Origin: [Phialemoniopsis] sp. UDSM-2020
Taxonomy: Eukaryota > Ascomycota > Sordariomycetes > Thyridiales > Thyridiaceae
Reading direction: 5' to 3'
Assembly: GCA_018873225.1 (NCBI GenBank)
Contig: JAEILZ010000003.1
Location: 1,240,001 to 1,304,000, forward strand
DNA: 64,000 nucleotides
Below are positions 46,331 to 56,585 of the stretch, piece after piece (the first letter of the stretch is position 1; each line of letters opens with the position of its first letter). A program made the position numbers and the translations under genes. The notes beneath the pieces were generated by a model that saw only the letters and a program-made list of their open reading frames with translations, had not been told where the DNA came from and made no database searches.

Positions 46331-49300
46331 TCAGACAGCTACTTCTTGTGTCCCAGCTTGCTTGCGCATATTACTGAACTTCCTCAGCTTGAGCAACCAA
46401 CCGCCAGTCTGACCAGCCTCGGGTCCCATACTTGCATTTGCACCAGACATTTTGGGCATATTCTGCGGAGGTGGCTTGGATATAAATATCAGGGCGTTGC
46501 AAAACTCCGGGGTTGGCACTGGATTCTCACTTACGAATGACTCCTCTTTCTCCCGTGCAGAAGAGCTGGCCTGCAATCGGCGGGCGAGGTTTTGCCTCCG
46601 CACCTCATCTTTCATGTCGTGCATTCTCTGGTCCATCTTGTCGCTCATCATGTCCGACTGCTTCCGAATACCAATATGCGCAGCATACAACCCGGTGTCG
46701 ACCGAGAATGAGGTGAAGATATATCTCAGTGCCGTCTTCAACCAATTATTGTAAATGAAGTTCAGCGTTATGACGAGGATCGCGAACGAGATGGGGACTT
46801 GAAAGCGAGGATTAGTTAGTATACCGTGCGTTCAGATTGGCTTCAACGGGTTCTTGCATATGAATGTTGCCTGCTCGGCCAGATTCCAGCCACTACTGTT
46901 CCCTAAGAAGGCCGAGTTGTTCATGCCAAAGAAACTGGTCAGGAAAGTAAGGGGTAGCTGGTATGATCGGACTGGATCAGCTAGGTCCAACAAGCTGGGT
47001 CAAAGATACTGACAAAGATCATTGCAGTAATGGTGAGCGCTATGATCGCCTGGCCTTGACCCTGAGCCTCTTCAGTCTGCTGGATAGAGAGCCGAATTTG
47101 CATCAAGGTCGCTTGTTGCTGTTTAAGCTGCAAAAGGTGCTCGAGCTGCAGGCGTTGGTTGTTACCACGATCAATGTCGAGCCAATGACAGAACTTGGAC
47201 GGGTCAAGACTCACATTTTCTGATACAGCTACGACCCTCGCCTTGGATCGTTCAAGCTCTTCGATGCGACCCTCAATGCTCGATACGAGCTTTCGGACAG
47301 CGAGATGGAACCTAGATTCATCATGTAGGGAATGTGGCATGACCTTAAACAAGTTCTCAGCCCTCCTCTGAAACTTTCTCAAGACAAAGTCCTGCTGCTC
47401 GGTAATTTTAATCATCGCGTTAAGGTCTTCAACAATCTGCTCAGCTTCTTTGTGAATCACAAGTTCGTTCTCAGTGTTGAGAAACGAGGACACAATTGCA
47501 GCCAGTCCCGTTCCAGTGTTAGATGTTCTATTGAACTGTTCTGAGCAGAACTGCACGGATTCGAAGGCCTTTCTTCGTCTTCGATCCTACAAACAATCAA
47601 TATGCTTAAAACAGATGATGCTAGTGCATTGCCACATACTATATTATCGATAGCATCGGCGAAGATGGCTGTTGCAGATGGGGCAGATATCTAACCAGTA
47701 TTGTCAGTACATAGTTCTTGAATATGTTGACAGGGACAGACTTGAGCCGTTGAGGGGTCAAAGAGAAAATTGGTGGTCTCTTCAAGGATGACCAATGCCA
47801 CGTCGAGTACCGTATTGATGCGACCTGGTGTGAGATGACGAAATCTTTCTCTAATAGACCGGTGAGCTTCTGAGCTGCGTTCGAGGTGAGTGCCATATCG
47901 CTCAGGAAAGCATGTGATGATAGTATGGCCATCCAAGATCCACATCCAAAGCTGGTCAACCATGATCATGGAAGAGGCCTTGCGACTTAGTGTTTTGGTG
48001 GCCTGAAACATGATCTGTTCTTCGTCCTTCCACTTCGTCGACTTGGCATTCGAGCAGGCTGCCTCGTGAAGAGTATGGCGTGGGTACAAAGGCGGTTGGT
48101 GATACAAGTATTTTTCAATAAGTTTCGTATCACGATGCATCGCCATGGCTTCATACAGTCTTGCAGCAGAGAGAAGCACCATTGCCAGCAGATGCCTATC
48201 GTCTCTCGGCACGTCCCAAGAGTCAGAGGCGAGTTCGGTCCCAAAATCTGCGGAAAGCTGTAGCCTGAAATTAGGGTCAGTTCGGGCCTTGTGTTTTTCT
48301 TCTTGCCTGGCAGTCCATTTATCTCTCTCGGCGTTGGGTTTCTTCGTCATTGAGTCGATTTTGAGAGCCACGCGTTTCTGTCGTTGATAGATCTCCCATT
48401 GTAGATACGGCGTCTAGTGGCAGTAGTGAGTTGAAGGCAACTTAAGCAGATGAACGGTACCTACGAAGAGCACGATATCTTCCAATGCTGCGCCAGCGGA
48501 GTCATGATCTTCAGTATGGTCAGTAATTTTCTGTCGTCTATGCTACCGGAATGGAATACTTACTAAGCGTGACACCCTTGCACAAAGGCCCCAAATGTCT
48601 CTTGTGATAAGGAGCTCCAAATCTGACGTTCGATTGTCGTTGCCAATCGTGTTGCTGTAAAAGGGATGAAGTCCTTGTCGACGGCTCATCGTGACTATCA
48701 CCGGTCTCCTTCCCAGGGCTATCCTCTCCAAAATACCTCGCGAGCGCTTCCTATGAACGACAGCCATTAATGACATAAAAACATAGTTCTCTGGAGTTAC
48801 CCTTACTTGAACCCACTTCATTAATTAGTTATGGTATCAAGCCAAAGATAGAGATTGTTGTCACTTACAGCCATGTTGTTCGATGGTAAGTGGAAGTAAC
48901 GAATACAGCCACGATCGACCGTGCGCGAAACAAGTGAAGACATCAATGCAGGTAATGGAACCCTTTGGTTAGGGAAATGTCCTGAGAATTGAACATCATC
49001 CACTGCTATCCCATCGTTCCACTGGAGATATTGGGCACTGTACAAGGAATCTGGATCGGGATCGGTGTCGTTCGATTCCTCTTCAACCCTCTCCTGGATG
49101 AGTCCTTGCCCCCTTGTAAGCTTATAGAGAAGAGATTCTCGATGCCTCCAGTGAATTAAGCTACTTCTCATCGCATCAATCAGGTGCCTGTCGTCACTCA
49201 GCTTGACGGCTTCCCGCAGGCGACTAATCCGTGACTGTCTGGGTGTTTGTTGTCGTGGGCTTGGGTCGGGACCCGTAAGACGTTCTTCGTTATGGAAGAT

Positions 49301-51144
49301 GTATTGACCTTGTTTGTTCCATTCCCCGTGGGTGGTCGTTGAATATGGGGCCCCAGGACTTGTGACTTTGGCTGGGTTGAGATGAGAGCTGGCGGATTCT
49401 TGTGCTTCCACTTTTTCCATTTTGTCCTGTTGATGCAAGTCGGCTTGCCGTTTGGCCTCTTCGGCATACATATCTCCTAAATCTTCGTTCCCTCGCTCGT
49501 AGTACGCTTCGGAAATATCGAACAAGCACCGGCTTGTCGAGAGAAGATTACAATTGCCAATCTTATTCATGACGGTCTGCAGTGGCATGACGAAGGCAAT
49601 ATCGTCTGTGCCAGCAATGATGTGACCATACACGGTACCCGACCAGGGTTCAACAACCCAAGAGCCAGAGTCGCCTTTTCTAAGAGATCGGCCTTTATGA
49701 AAGCATAAATCAGCTCGGATCTAATCACTCGCACCAGGATCCACACACCTTTGGCATTTCCAAAACTCACTGTCCAGACCAATTCGACATTTCCAGAGCC
49801 GAGCCTGATCTCGGTAAGTTTTCTTGACAGTGTTGCCCACACTTTACCACTGACACCGGCCATAATACAGACCTCAGTCGGCGACTCGCTCTGAACCGGT
49901 GGCGCAACTTTCTGCAAATACCATCTCTTATGGACAGGGAAGGGGGGAGAGGCCAGTGGATCGCCTTGCTCAATTTCAACGCAATTTGGAAGCCTCAAGA
50001 ATGGATCAGTAACAGAGACCAAAGCCCACTCAGATCCGGTTCTGACATCTGCTCCGATATCCTTGTGCAGGATCAGTCTGTCAGAGCTGGCGATTTCTGA
50101 ATCCTCCAAACGGTCAGCCTCCCTTGGCTTTACAACAATGGGCGGCTCAAGATCCTCTGTCAGTTCCTTTCTCTCTATCAGTTCCTTGAGCACGTCTTGT
50201 GTACTCCTTGTCTGCCGGGTTTGGGAGGCCTTCAGACTTGAATGCCAATTGGTGACAGCCCAGGGCTCTCCGTCCACTTCCAGCAGTCCACCGATTGTGA
50301 AATTACGGTTAAACGGTCCCTCGCTATCGGTAGCGAGAACGCCGCATAGAGTATACCGCGGTGGAGTGGTGCGTAGAGAAGCAGAGTCTTCGAGCGCTGT
50401 CCAGTTGTAACATGTCTGGTAACACACTTTGAGAGGCTTGTAACTTTTGAGAGACAGCTTGCTCGCCAGTATCAGGTGGACCTCCTTCACCTGCTCCTCC
50501 GAGGCCAAGTCGTCATGACCAATGCGAATATATGATACTATGTCGGTTGAGTCATTAGGATTTACTTGTCGTGCTCGTTCAATGAAAAGTGTGCCTTCGC
50601 TCAGTGGTGATTCCCATGATTTCAAGTATTCACGAAGTTTGACTCGTGCACTTGAAAATTTGTCCTCTAGCTCTCCTTCAAACTCTTCGATAGGTTCGAC
50701 GCTTATCTTTCTCACCGTCTGAATAGTCTGCATTACTCTCCGAATCTGCTCCTGCACGTCTTGAGCTTGACGGGTTTCCCTTGCTGGGTGGACGTGATGT
50801 TGTGTGCCAAGTGATGAACTACCGTTGTTCTGTGCGTCGTTTGTCTGACCAACTCTCTGCTGAGGGTTCTCCTGTCGGGCCACCTTCTTCACCTCTGGCT
50901 TCCTGTCGAGGAGTGATGGTGATCGCTGGTTCCTCTGCTGCCCAAGGCTAAATAGCTTTTCAAAGTGTTGCCTGCCCCTTTGTTTGATCACGTCCCTCTT
51001 CCGCGAAGGCTCCTCTCTCGGGACTGAAGAAGGGATCGCGAGATTGTCAGTTCGATGGGCTTGGTGGCCACCGGCGGCGTCTCCAGTTGCCGTGTTTCGG
51101 ACTGGCTGTTTCGATGCTTCCAACTCACGGGTAGCCGTCGCCAT
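46331..51144 (-). CDS. trypsin-like domain / CorA-like membrane domain fusion protein
   Basis: Eleven exons encode 1416 residues: 51144-49749, 49692-48869, 48815-48807 (9 bases, W-V-Q), 48750-48564, 48508-48465, 48413-47742, 47690-47640, 47586-47014, 46957-46858, 46797-46535 and 46462-46331. All phases agree. Residues 1-130 are disordered. A trypsin-like domain (about 235-510) has His301 in VTNWHSS and Ser474 in RKGDSGSWVVEP, the latter assembled by the first splice, then SGTVYGHIIAG. Glu372 in SEWALVSV occupies the place where a catalytic Asp is expected. From about residue 690 the protein follows the fungal CorA-like family: RYFHLPSNNMAWVQEALARY, PYLQWEIYQRQ, MMVDQLW-like IMVDQLWMWIL, EEAQGQGQAI, and two membrane helices around the Gly-Met-Asn motif (1263-1265). 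The intron after exon 9 is GC-AG. The last intron (72 bases) keeps the frame open and may be optional. Ion transport and signalling are inferred. Confidence 0.82.
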
Positions 51145-51403
51145 TGCACGATCTTTCTGGAGAATACAGAAAGAATACTTCCAAGGAATTACACGTCAAG
51201 TGCGAAATAGATTGAGGAGAAGCAAATTGTCTCAACAGTTTCCCCCCACGCCACGTCACTGCATCTGCAGCCAATGAGCGTGATGTTGATGCAAGCCAAG
51301 TTCTTTTTGATCAGGCTGAGCGGCATTTCTATCAACCAGCTGGGGATCTCCCCCGCATCATGTCATCACTGCAGAGGTGATTCCGGCGGAAAGCCTGAGC
51401 CGG
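51145..51403. promoter_or_regulatory. divergent promoter of the trypsin-CorA gene and its membrane-protein partner
   Basis: Only 259 bases separate the two start codons, so regulatory sequence and leaders are shared or overlapping. No TATA box stands out. Co-expression is inferred from the arrangement. Confidence 0.55.
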
Positions 51404-53163
51404 ATGCTGTTAAATCACGCAGCAGAAACCATGTTAACTACCATGAGGAATAATGGTGATAGCAGAGTACAAGCTAGCAGTGTCAAGTCTTCCAAGAAAG
51501 AAATAATGGTCACGCCAGCACCCTCGCCTACCACCGGACAGAACCGCGTTCCCACACGACGACACAGAGAAAGTACAGAGACAGAGGTGGAGAGATGGAA
51601 GTCACAGTGTATGGAGCAGCTTTGGGGCATTGTCAAGAAACAAAATGTTCCGAATGATCAGAATGCGGTCTGGCGGAATAGACTAAATTGGCTTCAGGTA
51701 TATTTCAACAGTTACGCGCAACATGTTCCTATGTTAGAGGTGGCTCCTGGCCAACCTTGCGCTGATGAGCATACAACAACGGAGGGGTGTAGAGAACAGG
51801 CGCATGAACGAAAGGGAAAAGAGGAGAAAATAAGACAAGACGACAATGAGCGGCTGCTACAATATGTGAAACTCATCAGGATGAACTCCGACATGAGGCG
51901 GAAAGACATGGAATATCAGCTTGGAATCCGTGCGGGCGATCAGTCAGAAGGCAAACACACAAAGAGTGGTGTTCAGCCTGGAAACGACAGTCCTGAAATA
52001 AGCCACCCTGAGGAGACAACAGTCGACGAAAATCACATGAGTGAAAAAGCGGCAGGCAAACGCCCAGAAATTCTTCAACCTGGAAGCTCCATCTCTCAAC
52101 CCAGCAAATCAAAGCTATTCAGATCCTCGCAGCTCATCCCTGAGACTCTTGGTGGAGAAGAAAGGGAGAGACTGTTCGACCGTAGCATCTCTGCTGCCGG
52201 GTGGACTTTGTTCGGCATAAAAATACTTATCCAAGGAGGCACGTCAACCAAGCAAAGCGCTTGCATCTGGCAGCAACACATGTCTATTAAGGATGTTCTA
52301 TGCCAGCAGTTCCCAATAGCCAGCAGCGCAGAAATGCTGTCAGGTAGGCTCCGGGAGCGACTCCTATCTCTAAGGAACCTCACGTTACATGCCGACATCT
52401 CGGTGGTCTGGACGGAGCATTTACCGGATCATCTCTTGCTGTCATACGGTGACGAAATTAAGACACTGAAACTCTTTGGTCTACCATCGATGATCGAAGC
52501 TTGCTACGAGGCTGCTGAACATGTCAAAATTAGCGATGACAAGAAAAGTTCCTGCTACGGAATGAAAGAGTAAGTTCTTTTCAATGTTGCGGTGAACTGT
52601 GACTGACATGTCACTTAAGCGAAGCGATCTCCTACTCGTCCGAGTTCCTCTTAGAGACTCTATTGACTTATCGCCTTTTGATACCCTATCGCGATACGGC
52701 CTGGGCTACCAAGATGTTGTTGCCAGTTCCACGTGGGCCATGGTTTACGCCGAGGAGGCTAGGTGCGAGCCGTCATCAAAGGATCAACGATCGACGGCTC
52801 AAAGACTTTGAATTGCGACCCGCCGATGATGCATTATCCCGTACCCGTCTAACCACTTACTCGGCACTGTTCCAGAGATTTCCACACTGGGGCTTAAGGT
52901 TGCAGACACTCATGGAGGAAGCGGACGACCCGACGCCCATGTCTCGAGCCGGCCGTTGGGCCGAGAGACATAGAGGGCCTCGGCACGTTTTCTGGGTCAC
53001 GATCATAGCCTTCGCTGTTGCCACACTGTTTGCAGTCATTGCCGGCGCATTTGGCATTGCTCAGTTCTGGGTGGGTTGGTGCGCGTGGCAGCAGGACGGC
53101 AGCCTCGTCGGGTGCAACCCCCGGGGGCAGCCGGACCCAAAGCCGACTTCAACACCAACGTAG
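51404..53163 (+). CDS. uncharacterised fungal membrane protein, single C-terminal helix
   Basis: Two exons (51404-52569, 52620-53163) encode 569 residues; the 50-base intron has a GTAAGT donor. Nothing enzymatic is recognised. Residues about 40-250 are charged and probably disordered or coiled (RWKSQCMEQLWGIVKK, KEEKIRQDDNERLLQYVKL). The middle region has VVWTEHLPDHLLLSYGDE followed by TLKLFGLP, a pattern I associate with a fungal family whose proteins end in a membrane anchor. The C-terminus begins with ISYSSEFLLETLLTYRLL and includes RFPHWGLRLQTLMEEADDP and one strong transmembrane helix at about 513-536 (FWVTIIAFAVATLFAVIAG). About 30 residues follow it. The first ATG in the frame is 51404. 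The close divergent pairing with the CorA-like gene suggests a common process, which is not identified. Codon use is less GC-biased than the housekeeping genes. Confidence 0.78.
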
Positions 53164-54347
53164 GTTGTGGTCTCACATTGCGAGGATTTGAGAACAAGAA
53201 AGATCAAGGCGAGTACGTCACCAGAAGGTTGGAGTGTATCTTGGAGTCTAACGTTCTGCCCTTGCAGAAACGGGTGGACGGCAGACCGGTTGTTGGGTTT
53301 TACGCTTGTGGAGATGTTCAACTACGGAGGGCTAAAAGTTGGTTATGATGTAGAAAGATGTCCTCGCAATGATCAATAAATGGCTAACCAAAGCCTCTCA
53401 CTCGTAGTTTCCAGTAGTTGCTGAAGCTTATTGCTTGAATACCCCTTTATTATACCTGCATTGCAACGTTCAAGGGGTAAGATCAAGGAAACTGAACAGA
53501 CTCATTGTAGTTGCGGAGATGAAAAGAGAGAGCATGTCGATCATGAAAGCAAGTTGGTCATTGACGACTTGGTCTTAAGGTTGATACGAGTTTCGGAGAC
53601 AAGGCCCGCCCAGTCGGAAATCAGTAGGTCCGAGTAACGACAAGATAAGCATGAAACATCACACTACATCAGGACATCACAAGTCCAAAGTATCTACCGG
53701 ATTTCCCTCGTTCGTGTCGGAGCGGGGAGGCTCGCAACCACATCGGCACAGCATATCCACCTGCCAAACTCGGACAGCCTGCCAACGAAAAGCCCCGCGT
53801 GAGGGACAATCAGCTGCGTCATAACGAGATAGGAGAAAGCATTCGAGTCCGCGCGGTCCATCGGCGGCCATGCCAATCACGATTTTCTTCGGCGGAGACG
53901 GTCCCGGGGCGGGGGTTCTGGTAGAGTCGTATCGAATGCATGGCGATGGTGGTCCGCGCGCTTAATGATCCCCTCAAAGATCAACCAACAACATACACCT
54001 TCCTACAATCCACCTAACTTTGCGAAAGCTTGTTTGTCTCGAATGGTCATACCGCTTTGGGGTTGTACACGTGTAGATCGCACGTACGGAACATGTCTCT
54101 CCAGACATGAACCCTTGGACCTCACAGTTGAGCATACGTCCTGAACTCGTCTTTCACGGGGGTTTTCTTTCTGATTATCTTGTTCATTTTGGTACAGTAG
54201 CAGAAACTATGTAAGATCCCGAGGCATCAAGTTATAAAATTCCTACGAGCATATATCCTTTGCCTACTCTTCTTGTCTCGCACCGGAGTAGTGTACCCGG
54301 TCACCGCTTGCTATTATCTCGATGGGCCATATGCAAGAATGCGGCGC
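53164..54347. other. intergenic between convergent genes
   Basis: Shared 3' flank of the membrane-protein gene (+) and the UstYa-type gene (-). AATAAA at about 53376 may be a polyadenylation signal for the plus gene. No further gene is supported. Confidence 0.5.
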
Positions 54348-55414
54348 TCATGGGTACTTATCCCTGTCCAACGGCGTAGCATGCATAACGTACCCAATCC
54401 GGTTGTCCAGAACTGTGTCTCGTCCGTCCGGCACCACGGCGCCGAACTTGGGGTGAATGAGCAGGCCCTCCTCGAAGGGGTCGACCTTGACCTTCTCCAT
54501 ACCCTCGAGAAGCAGCTTCCAGTTGACGCACTCGTGCGCAATCGTCCGGTTCCCACCGGGAAGGATGCTCTCATTGAACCAGAACATGGTCAGTGGTGTC
54601 TCATCCGCCTTGCACATGACGGCCTCGATGAGCATCTGGATGCAGTGCACTGGATGACAGTATCAGCACTGAGAATAGGGCTCATGGTCAGCTAGAAGAC
54701 TTACTACTGTGCTCCTTTTGCAAAGCCTGTTCTTCCTCCGTCATGTCAGGGAAATAATGGTCAGGGTAAAATGTGTGGTGAAGACGTTTCTGTGGTAAGT
54801 TGTGAGCATAAGACCCCGTTCTACTAGGAAATTTGTATCTTTTTTTCAACTTACCAAGCAGTGAAGTTGATGGATAAAGGCATAGTTGGCCAGGTAGTTG
54901 CCATTGGCCATCCGGATACCTTCCTTCTCTCTGCCGAGCTTCTTCATGTACTCCTTGGGCACCTCGGCATAGAAGTACTGCATGATGGCGTGCCAGTTGC
55001 GCTCGAGCTCAGGGCTCGGCTCACCCACGAGCATGGTGTCCTTGGCCATCTCTGTGTGCTTGAAGAATGTGGGCTCATACTTGATATAGTCCCTTATGGG
55101 TGCTGAAGCGGAGTGTTAGCCAGACATGAGGAGTTGCCAGATTGTGAGCCATTCAACCTACTGTCCACGACATTGGCGCCGTGCAGTCTCTCTTTCTTCC
55201 ACCACCAAGACGAGGCAGTAAGAAGAGCAGCAGAATAGGCCAACAGAACCACAAACCCAATGATCACCATCCAGCCGCGCCGCCGGCGGGTTGTCTTGAA
55301 CTGTGACCGATCTCCATCATAGATGAGATCGTCTGACTCTCTGGCAGAGTCTGAAGTCTGGTCGTCTGGGACAGGCGAGTAGGCCGGGTCGTTGTTTTTC
55401 TCTAGAATCCCCAT
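54348..55414 (-). CDS. UstYa / DUF3328 family oxidase
   Basis: Four exons (55414-55162, 55102-54855, 54789-54705, 54649-54348) encode 295 residues. UstYa-type proteins are single-pass membrane oxidases of fungal RiPP and other pathways, where they carry out oxidative cyclisation or chlorination of peptides. Residues 1-46 are cytosolic and end in RRRRG. One transmembrane helix covers about 48-70. Two copper-binding-type HXXHC motifs are present: HQLHC at 162-166, at the end of exon 2, and HSMHC at 194-198, where the last three residues depend on splicing exon 3 to exon 4. Between them are the usual Tyr/His-rich residues (HHTFYPDHYFPDMT), followed by CIQMLIEAVMCKAD and ECVNW. It stands divergent from the peptide precursor gene at 56158, with 743 bases between. 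That neighbour makes peptide modification the likely job; the chemistry is inferred. Confidence 0.93.
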
Positions 55415-56157
55415 ATTCGCGAATGTGTCAATGTGAAAGGAAGGGATTTGGAAGATGTGGGAAGGAGTGTCAAGTTGAAAGATGGAGTGAACATGAGCGA
55501 TCGGGTAATGTAGCAACGAAATAATACCCGGGTTGTCGGGTGAGAAAGCAAGAAGAGGAGTAGACGTCGGTTATCACGGGGAAGAGCCTCCTCGGATCAT
55601 CACTAAAGCTCGTAGCATGACAGCTCTACCTTCTCTAATTGGTGTAGATCGACTGGGCTTACATGCATTGTCTGGGCGGCCGCGAGGGGTGAGCCAGTGT
55701 TGCTCAACTACCTTCCTAATGGCTTCGTCGGGTGTAACGCAAGCGGTCATGATGATATAGCAGGAGCTGGCGGAGGATAAATGCCTTCCTAAAACACGAT
55801 GGCGTAGGGCTGCAGTGGTCAAGGACAAGACGCCGTGCCGTAGTCTTACAGAGAGGGGTTGATGTACGACTGGAGTCGTGTTTCGCGGCAACGGTATCAC
55901 AGATACATTCGCATTCGTCATTGGCCTACATATGTCGTCGAAAGAAGATCTTGAGCGTCTTAGGCAGGTGAAAAGCGATCCGAGGAGAAGGTCCCCAGAG
56001 ATCCGAGCATGCAGCCCAGTCCGGGCGACTCATAAAGGCGGTGCCGCTTGTACTTGAAGTCGTGTGAGGACCACTCCGCCAACTTGGACTTGCACTTGGC
56101 TTTACCAACATCGTTCTCACATTACATCTTTTCGACCCAGAACCTCAGACTATCAAG
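55415..56157. promoter_or_regulatory. divergent region between the UstYa gene and the precursor gene
   Basis: The 743 bases separate the two start codons of the putative RiPP locus. A TATA-like CATAAAGG lies at 56031-56038, 127 bases before the precursor ATG. A minus-strand frame (55574-55921) is open but has no domain. Shared regulation is inferred from the layout. Confidence 0.5.
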
Positions 56158-56585
56158 ATGCAGCTCAAGCAGCTTGCCTTCGTGGCTCCCTTCCTCCTCG
56201 CCCTCGTCAATGGCTCTCCCATCGCCGAGACCAGTAAGCTCCTCACCGCTCAGGTAAAGAGTACAACTGACTGACGTGAATATCAGAGAATGTAGCTCGT
56301 GAGGTGGCCGAGACCGACGCTGACAGTGTCTGGCTCTGGAAGAAGCATGTCGCTGCCGATGCAGGTCACATTTTCTGGGCAGGCAAGAAGCGCGGCGGAG
56401 CCGAGACTGACGCCGACAACATCTGGCTCTGGAAGACCAAGCGCGACGGTGCTGTGACCGACGCTGACAACGTCTGGCTGTGGAAGACGAAGCGGGACGG
56501 TGCCGAGACTGATGCCGACAACATTTGGCTGTGGAAGAAGAGCAAGCAGCTGCAGAAGGACTCTGATGATGTCTGGCTGTGGTAG
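56158..56585 (+). CDS. Kex2-type repeat precursor peptide with Trp-Leu-Trp cores (putative RiPP precursor)
   Basis: Two exons (56158-56233, 56287-56585) encode 124 residues. A signal peptide covers about residues 1-19 (MQLKQLAFVAPFLLALVNG). From residue 33 onward there are six repeating units, with core positions DSVWLW (38-43), GHIFWA (52-57), DNIWLW (69-74), DNVWLW (86-91), DNIWLW (103-108) and DDVWLW (119-124, ending at the stop). Units 2, 3 and 4 are followed by KKR or KTKR, standard Kex2 sites; units 1 and 5 are followed by KK or KKSK. Units 3 and 4 are exactly 17 residues apart. This is the layout of dikaritin precursors (ustiloxin, phomopsin, asperipin), and a UstYa-type oxidase stands next door. 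An alpha-pheromone precursor is the main alternative, but the cores lack the usual Cys and GQ elements. The final product, size and ring structure are not known. Confidence 0.86.
56310..56585 (+). repeat. six coding repeats of the precursor peptide
   Basis: Unit cores begin at nucleotides 56322, 56364, 56415, 56466, 56517 and 56565. The DNA of units 3, 4 and 5 differs mainly at third codon positions, while the encoded T-D-A-D-N-x-W-L-W-K block is kept. Confidence 0.9.

Noticed and set aside
56158..56585. Precursor read as an alpha-pheromone precursor
   Set aside because: Kex2-type repeats fit, but the cores lack the Cys and GQ features of ascomycete alpha-pheromones, and a UstYa oxidase is adjacent. 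Kept as an alternative only.
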